IMG/VR virus record: IMGVR_UViG_3300032311_000493
Coordinates: 1-34,719 of that record
Source of the DNA: a virus
Length of the DNA: 34,719 nt
Strand: one strand, 5' to 3'
Part shown: positions 30,846 through 34,719 of the stretch, piece by piece
Position numbering within the stretch: the stretch's first letter is position 1
How the letters are laid out: every line of letters starts with the position of its first letter
The notes under the pieces: generated by a model
Database searches by the model: none
The model's input: only the letters and a program-made list of their open reading frames with translations
What the model was told of the DNA's origin: nothing
Translations under genes and position numbers: made by a program

Positions 30846-31172
30846 TCAAAATATTTGATAAACAAACACGCCATCGGATGGCTCGCCCACAATTTGCGTA
30901 TAGTGCTCTAAATATTGGCGGACGGTTTCGCAGCCTTCGTCATCGTTTGCGGGCATTTCGATAGAGTAATCGTCCGCTATGTCTTCCCAAGCTGATTCGT
31001 TGTAGTCGCAGCAAATTGAGATAACGTCTAGTTCGTATTCTTGGCCGGTGGCGTTCTCCATTTCTTCAAAGGCGGCGAATAAAATTCTCAGGCCTTCGCG
31101 AGAAAATTGCTTACCGCGCCCAGCGGCTTGAAATGCTTCAATAAATTGTGATTCATTAATAGTGATTTTCAT
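30846..31172 (-). CDS. Conserved phage protein, unknown
   Basis: A 108-residue acidic protein; MKITINESQFIEAFQAAGRG, then GLRILFAAFEEMENATGQEY and LDVISICCDY form a pattern widespread in enterobacterial and betaproteobacterial phages. AAAGGTAAACC precedes the ATG. No function is established to my knowledge. Confidence 0.75.
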   Translation of the reverse strand: MKITINESQFIEAFQAAGRGKQFSREGLRILFAAFEEMENATGQEYELDVISICCDYNESAWEDIADDYSIEMPANDDEGCETVRQYLEHYTQIVGEPSDGVFVYQIF

Positions 31173-31186
31173 GGTTTACCTTTCGT

Positions 31187-31201
31187 AAAAACCTGGTTTT
31201 T
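31187..31201. repeat. AAAAACC-T-GGTTTTT intergenic inverted repeat
   Basis: A perfect 7-bp inverted repeat in the 37-base gap between two leftward genes, 15 bases before the next ATG. It repeats the sequence at 29790-29804. As RNA it would form an A-U-rich hairpin near the ribosome site. Confidence 0.6.
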
Positions 31202-31209
31202 TAAACAGT

Positions 31210-31503
31210 TTAGCGGCCGGATATCCGGATGGTGGGCTTCGGCGCGCCGGTGGTGGTGTGTGCTTTTATAAGCTGCGGTGAGGGGTTCAAGCGGTCAGCG
31301 ACTGCGCGCCAATCGGTAACGGTGCGCGGCACGTTTGTTATGGTGGCGCGGTGAGTGGTGCCATCAATGGCTTTATGGCCGCTTGCGATGAGCATGGCTT
31401 TAAATGATTCTTCAGCGCATTTCAAATCCGCAATTTGCGCGCGAATTTGTGCCAGCTGGTCAACAATATTGATTAGCTCATCGGGGGTGAATAGTTCGTT
31501 CAT
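31210..31503 (-). CDS. Conserved phage protein with N-terminal coiled coil
   Basis: Ninety-seven residues. A coiled coil (LINIVDQLAQIRAQIADLKC) precedes a small beta domain: GTTHRATITNVPRTVTDWRA, then ADRLNPSPQLIKAHTTTG. This arrangement is common in small phage proteins located near recombination genes (Gp157-like in layout). ATG overlaps the upstream stop. Function unknown. Confidence 0.7.
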   Translation of the reverse strand: MNELFTPDELINIVDQLAQIRAQIADLKCAEESFKAMLIASGHKAIDGTTHRATITNVPRTVTDWRAVADRLNPSPQLIKAHTTTGAPKPTIRISGR

Positions 31504-31694
31504 TTTGGGGCTTTCGTGAGTTGTTTTAGGACGGCGGTTTTCAGGCCGTAGGTGTCGGCCATGGTTTCAAGTCCTAACACGCATTCGGCGCGCAAAGCGG
31601 CCATTTTGGGGTCATTGCCATCGATTCGCATAAAGTGGCGCGCGAGGTTCGCCCATGCGGTGATAGTGTGAAGGCTTTTTGGTAAGGTTTTCAT
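31500..31694 (-). CDS. Small helical protein, unknown
   Basis: Sixty-four residues, helical and basic (TAWANLARHFMRIDGNDPKM, then ALRAECVLGLETMADTYGLK). Both ends are ATGA junctions. Not recognised. Confidence 0.65.
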   Translation of the reverse strand: MKTLPKSLHTITAWANLARHFMRIDGNDPKMAALRAECVLGLETMADTYGLKTAVLKQLTKAPK

Positions 31695-31777
31695 TTGATT
31701 GGGCTATATGGTGCGGTTGCTGTTTGGGTGGCGCGCCGGACGTGCCAGCGCCAAAGGTTTATTTTTCCGGTGGTCAT
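31691..31777 (-). CDS. 28-residue Trp/Arg-rich peptide
   Basis: A short frame containing INLWRWHVRRATQTATA. Its ATG overlaps the upstream TGA and its own TGA overlaps the next ATG, and it fills the gap between two genes exactly. Such a double fit is unlikely by chance. Function unknown. Confidence 0.6.
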   Translation of the reverse strand: MTTGKINLWRWHVRRATQTATAPYSPIK

Positions 31778-32025
31778 TTGATGGCCGCAAAAATTTCGGC
31801 TTCATATCGGCCGGAGTCATAAGACGCAAGAATGTCTTTTGCGATAGCCAGTTCAGAATCACCCATCGTAAAAAAATTCACTTGGCCGGCTATGTGGCGC
31901 GAGCGGTCAATGAAGCGCGCGCGGCCTTCGATGAATGATTCATCAGAGCTTACGTGCATGAGTTGTATCTCGAGCACTTGGGGCTCATCGTAGGTGCGGC
32001 CGGTGGCGTAGGTAATGGTCTTCAT
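31774..32025 (-). CDS. Conserved small phage/plasmid protein, unknown
   Basis: Eighty-three residues. MKTITYATGRTYDEPQVLEI then SSDESFIEGRARFIDRSRHI is a pattern seen on betaproteobacterial plasmids and phages. GAAAGGGAAAAA precedes the ATG. Mostly beta strands with a helical end; no known function. Confidence 0.7.
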   Translation of the reverse strand: MKTITYATGRTYDEPQVLEIQLMHVSSDESFIEGRARFIDRSRHIAGQVNFFTMGDSELAIAKDILASYDSGRYEAEIFAAIK

Positions 32026-32035
32026 TTTTTCCCTT

Positions 32036-32221
32036 TCAAACGATGAAATCAGGGTGATTAGTCACGCCGAAAATTGGCGCATATTCCATCAGCGCAGCGC
32101 GGGCGCGCGCAGTACGGGCCGCGCGGATAAGGGCAGATAAACCGCGCGCAACGGCTCCTGTCATTCCAAGCTTGTGCATGATGGCTAAATTGCCGATTTC
32201 ACGAAGTTGATACTTGTTCAT
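32036..32221 (-). CDS. Small Ala/Arg-rich conserved protein, unknown
   Basis: Sixty-one residues. MNKYQLREIGNLAIMHKLGM then ARGLSALIRAARTARARAAL is a conserved plasmid/phage pattern. AAGGAGCCCAGTAA precedes the ATG. A basic helical protein with possible nucleic-acid contact, not demonstrated. Confidence 0.7.
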   Translation of the reverse strand: MNKYQLREIGNLAIMHKLGMTGAVARGLSALIRAARTARARAALMEYAPIFGVTNHPDFIV

Positions 32222-32244
32222 TTACTGGGCTCCTTTGTTTGATT

Positions 32245-32508
32245 TCAAAATCCGGCGAAATGGTCGCAGCTTAAGGCGCGATTAGCTTGGTCTTCGGCTT
32301 GAAGCTCTTCCATCACTTCATGGTGAAGGCGCAGGGCTTCGACTTGTTCGGGCGTCAAATATTCCGTTTCCAGCATGTCCAGCGCGTGGAAATAGTCGGT
32401 GCTCTCAAACACGGTTTCATTGTCATTGTTCAGAATGCGGCAGGTGCCGTTTTCGTCCTCATGCAGCCTAAATTCCACCGTGTCGATGATTGCTTCTAAA
32501 TCTGTCAT
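32245..32508 (-). CDS. First gene of leftward accessory operon, acidic, unknown
   Basis: Eighty-seven residues, very acidic (TDLEAIIDTVEFRLHEDENG, then ESTDYFHALDMLETEYLTPE). AAAGGATAGACACA lies before the ATG. As the first gene of the block it could be an early host-takeover or anti-defence protein, but no motif supports a specific role. Confidence 0.65.
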   Translation of the reverse strand: MTDLEAIIDTVEFRLHEDENGTCRILNNDNETVFESTDYFHALDMLETEYLTPEQVEALRLHHEVMEELQAEDQANRALSCDHFAGF

Positions 32509-32532
32509 TGTGTCTATCCTTTGTAGTTACGT

Positions 32533-32546
32533 TTGCAAAATTGCAA
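32533..32546. promoter_or_regulatory. Operator-like palindrome
   Basis: TTGCAA-AA-TTGCAA, two palindromic halves 25 bases upstream of the first leftward accessory gene. No convincing -35/-10 pair was found for the leftward operon in this gap, so its promoter is not assigned. Confidence 0.3.
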
Positions 32547-32606
32547 GACTGTATTATCGGTTGAAACCCGACAAATTGTGTGAATAGCAAGCATTTTTTT
32601 AAGAAT

Positions 32607-32626
32607 AAAAACCCTAATGGTTTTTT
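32607..32626 (+). terminator. A/U-rich hairpin with T-run
   Basis: AAAAACC (32607-32613), loop CTAAT, GGTTTTTT (32619-32626). It resembles a weak intrinsic terminator on the plus strand and is related in sequence to the 29790 and 31187 inverted repeats. No rightward gene lies directly upstream. Confidence 0.35.
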
Positions 32627-32650
32627 GTACAGTACTGCCAGCGCGCCCAG

Positions 32651-32679
32651 TTGATCATTCCGGTTTTGTTCTGTATGCT
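32651..32679 (+). promoter_or_regulatory. Possible promoter of the terminase module
   Basis: TTGATC (32651-32656), 17 bases, TATGCT (32674-32679), about 38 bases before the terS ATG. Both hexamers match the consensus at 4 of 6 positions. Confidence 0.4.
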
Positions 32680-32716
32680 TGAAGGCCGGTAAACATAGCG
32701 AAGCGAGGCAGCAAAA

Positions 32717-33472
32717 ATGGCATTAACACGTCAGCAAGTAAAGGAGGCATTGAACACGGTGCCAATGGATCAGGTCTTGATGGTGCCTAATGAGTTAACA
32801 CATAAACAAAGGGAATTCGCTCGTTTAGTTGCATCAGGGAATACAGGGGCCGAAGCATACAGGCGCACCTATAACACGAAGACCAATAAGAAGGCTCAGG
32901 GAGATCAAGCCAGCCGGTTAAAAAAGAGCCCAAGAATATCCGCGGAGATCGAAGCGTACAGGCTCGCAAATGAAGCGGCGAAATATCGTACACCCCAACA
33001 ATTGAGAGAGCTAGTAATCCATTCTCTTGTTCAGGTCGTGATTGACCCTGATGCTAAACACGCGCAGCGCGTACAGGCTGCCAAGGTGCTCGGCACCGTT
33101 TCCGAGGTGTCCGCCTTCGGCCCCGAGCGGCGCGAGATAACGCATATCCGAAGCGCGGCCGATGCTAAGTCCGCAATCATGGCCAAGCTTCGAGAGCTTA
33201 TGAATAGCCAAGCGGTGGACGTGACTGCGCGCGATGCGGACGCGCTCGAGCACGAGCTTGCGCGCGAGATGGCCGCACCCGTTGACGATTCCGCGGTCGA
33301 CCTGGACGAGACCCCCACCCCCCAAAACGCCAATTGGAGTCCCTCCTATACCATGCATAGTATTCCCAACACTCAATCACAACTAGATTCGGTACCCCCG
33401 AATAATTCCCCAGAGGATGCTGAATCTGCGGATACAGAGAACACCCCCCATGGTGATTTGGAGAAAAAATAG
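32717..33472 (+). CDS. terS: Terminase small subunit
   Basis: A 251-residue protein with GAGGCAGCAAAA before its ATG. LTHKQREFARLVASGNTGAE followed by AYRRTYNTKTNKKAQGDQAS is the N-terminal helix-turn-helix of phage terminase small subunits (Terminase_2 type), which bind the pac/cos site and recruit the large subunit. Helical oligomerisation segments follow to about residue 180. The last 60 residues are low complexity (PQNANWSPSYTMHS..., acidic end). TerL follows 430 bases later, with a LexA-like gene between. Confidence 0.85.
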   Translation: MALTRQQVKEALNTVPMDQVLMVPNELTHKQREFARLVASGNTGAEAYRRTYNTKTNKKAQGDQASRLKKSPRISAEIEAYRLANEAAKYRTPQQLRELVIHSLVQVVIDPDAKHAQRVQAAKVLGTVSEVSAFGPERREITHIRSAADAKSAIMAKLRELMNSQAVDVTARDADALEHELAREMAAPVDDSAVDLDETPTPQNANWSPSYTMHSIPNTQSQLDSVPPNNSPEDAESADTENTPHGDLEKK

Positions 33473-33506
33473 GGGGGGGTATGTATAAAAATGGAAACGG
33501 ATACCC

Positions 33507-33560
33507 AGGGTAAACCCTATGTCACTGGAAACGGTTTCCAGTGAGCTAGGGTAAACCCTA
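33507..33560 (+). repeat. Triple-palindrome element, copy 3 (complete)
   Basis: AGGGTAAACCCT (33507-33518), then a perfect 11+1+11 inverted repeat of half-site TCACTGGAAAC (33522-33544), then TAGGGTAAACCCTA (33547-33560). It sits in the gap between terS and the LexA-like gene, about 28 bases before the latter. It is the best-preserved copy. Confidence 0.9.
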
Positions 33561-33587
33561 ATATGAAATGGTCAAAAAGGTTGGAAT

Positions 33588-33905
33588 GTGGAGAAAAAAG
33601 AAGTTTTTACCCGTAAATTAGTCATTAATCGGCCGATGTCTGCGAAGTCTAGGAAGACTAAGGATGAGTGTGTGGAGGTGATTGTGAGTCCGGTGCAGAA
33701 GGAAGTGTTTTTGATAGTGGATGAGTGGTGGAAGCGTTACGGGCACAGTCCGACGTTGAGGCAGATTGCGTATATACGTGGGAAGACTGGGATTGGGAAT
33801 ACGAAGGAGATTGTGGATAGGTTGGTGAAGATTGGGGTGTTGAAGAGGCTGGAGGGCCGGCGATCTATACGGCCGGTTTATGTGAATTTTCGGAGTGTTG
33901 AATGA
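33588..33905 (+). CDS. LexA-like winged-helix protein without peptidase domain
   Basis: One hundred and five residues from a GTG at 33588 with AAAAAGGTTGG before it; the internal ATG at residue 17 is an alternative. SPVQKEVFLIVDEWWKRYGH then SPTLRQIAYIRGKTGIGNTK and VDRLVKIGVLKRLEGRRSIR follow the LexA N-terminal winged-helix (helix, PT-x-x-x-IA turn, recognition helix, wing). No autoprotease domain follows, so it cannot self-cleave like LexA. Its stop overlaps the TerL ATG. It may bind the palindromes just upstream. Codon use is rich in TTG/GTG/AAG, unlike terS. Confidence 0.65.
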   Translation: MEKKEVFTRKLVINRPMSAKSRKTKDECVEVIVSPVQKEVFLIVDEWWKRYGHSPTLRQIAYIRGKTGIGNTKEIVDRLVKIGVLKRLEGRRSIRPVYVNFRSVE

Positions 33906-34719
33906 TTGCGGATGCAGCTCTGGCTGAGTTGTTGGAGGGGATGGAGCCGGCTTTGTATGAAAAGCTCAAGGATGAGATTTTTGACTACCATGCGGCTGTG
34001 GAGAGGGAGAAGGCTCAGGGTAAGTTTATGGATTACGTGAAGATGATGTGGCCGGGGTTTGTTCACGGGCGGCATCACGCTTTAATGGCTAAGAAGTTTG
34101 AGGCGATAGCTGAGGGGAAGACGAAGAGGGTGATTATTAATATGCCGCCTAGGCATACGAAGTCTGAATTTGCGAGCTATTTGTTGCCGTCGTGGTTTTT
34201 GGGGCGTTTTCCGGAAAAGAAGGTGATCCAGTGCTCGAATACGGCAGAGCTGGCGGTGGGTTTTGGCCGTAAGGTGAGGAACTTGGTGGGTTCTGAGGCT
34301 TATGCGAAGGTGTTTCCGGATGTAAGTTTGAGGCAAGACTCGAAAGCGGCGGGTCGGTGGGCTACTAATAAGAGTGGTGAGTACTTTGCTATTGGTGTTG
34401 GAGGTACGGTTACGGGTAAGGGTGCGGATTTGTTGATCATTGATGACCCGCACAGTGAGCAGGAGGCTGCTGCGGCCGCGGGAAACTCTGAGGTTTACCA
34501 GAAAGTGTATGAATGGTACACGTCTGGCCCGAGACAGCGTCTGCAACCAGGTGGTTCTATTGTGATTGTGATGACTCGGTGGGCTGAGAATGACCTGACG
34601 GGTCGAGTTTTGGCGGATTCTTTAAAGAGGGAGAAGGGTGAAGAGTGGGATTTAATTGAACTGCCCGCGCTTTTACCGTCTGGCAAGCCTCTTTGGCCGG
34701 AATTCTGGTCTATTGAAGA
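33902..34719 (+). CDS. terL: Terminase large subunit (3' truncated)
   Basis: The ATG at 33902 overlaps the upstream TGA and the frame is open to the window edge, giving 272 residues. NMPPRHTKSEFASYLLPSWF contains the Walker A-like PPRHTKS, LLIIDDPHSEQEA is Walker B with the catalytic acid pair, and IVIVMTRWAENDLTGR is the coupling motif III. These are the ATPase motor motifs of the TerL family (Terminase_6 / gp17-like). The nuclease domain is beyond the window. Codons favour GTG, TTG, AAG and GGT strongly. Confidence 0.9.
   Translation, partial: MIADAALAELLEGMEPALYEKLKDEIFDYHAAVEREKAQGKFMDYVKMMWPGFVHGRHHALMAKKFEAIAEGKTKRVIINMPPRHTKSEFASYLLPSWFLGRFPEKKVIQCSNTAELAVGFGRKVRNLVGSEAYAKVFPDVSLRQDSKAAGRWATNKSGEYFAIGVGGTVTGKGADLLIIDDPHSEQEAAAAAGNSEVYQKVYEWYTSGPRQRLQPGGSIVIVMTRWAENDLTGRVLADSLKREKGEEWDLIELPALLPSGKPLWPEFWSIE

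Noticed and set aside
33011-33376. 121-codon minus-strand frame within terS
   Set aside because: Shadow of the terS coding frame; no start context and no motif.

Overview
The window is one contiguous piece of a double-stranded DNA tailed-phage genome. It is cut at both ends: the first gene lacks its 5' part and the terminase large subunit runs off the right edge. Portal, capsid and connector genes are probably in the missing part between the two cut ends. No rRNA, tRNA, integrase, repressor/lysogeny cassette, DNA polymerase or CRISPR array is visible. A P22 gp10-like head-closure protein followed by large repeat-rich, transglycosylase and multi-domain proteins, with no obvious tape-measure gene, suggests a podovirus-like virion that injects proteins. 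Many small genes resemble families I associate with phages and plasmids of Betaproteobacteria and with freshwater or marine viromes, so an aquatic betaproteobacterial host is an inference, not a demonstrated fact.

Layout. (1) 1-14440, rightward: end of the virion module: gp10-like protein, a small structural protein, a Gly-rich 514-aa protein, a GNAT-like protein, a Gln/Ala-rich repeat protein, a lytic transglycosylase protein and a 2313-aa polyvalent protein with an HEITH metallopeptidase site. (2) 20864-14431, leftward: a tightly overlapped operon with recombination genes (RecB-like nuclease, ERF annealing protein, SSB-like protein), RHH and XRE regulators, a run of small paralogous genes and an HNH nuclease. 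(3) 20946-26678, rightward: VRR-NUC-like nuclease, PAPS-reductase-like protein, a ~650-nt gene-free segment that looks like a promoter-driven structured RNA, then a ParB-like protein, an SF2 helicase and a primase split by an in-frame TAG. (4) 32508-26646, leftward: about twenty small accessory genes, including a C5-type DNA methyltransferase. (5) 32717-34719, rightward: TerS, a LexA-like winged-helix protein and the start of TerL.

How it fits together. TerS/TerL package DNA; the proteins encoded at 1321-14440 are probably carried in the particle, and some are probably ejected to breach the cell wall and condition the host. Replication appears to use a phage helicase, Toprim primase and ParB-like protein with a host polymerase. 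ERF, SSB-like protein and nucleases form a recombination set, and the methyltransferase may protect the DNA. Divergent overlapping promoters at 20893-20937 link the leftward recombination operon to the rightward replication block.

The most unusual signals are: a three-copy palindromic element (one copy read in frame inside the polyvalent gene, one inside the RNA locus, one between terS and terL); the structured RNA candidate with an exact TTGACA-N16-TATAAT promoter; the split primase; and an operon in which C-terminal peptide tails also encode the ribosome-binding site of the next gene.
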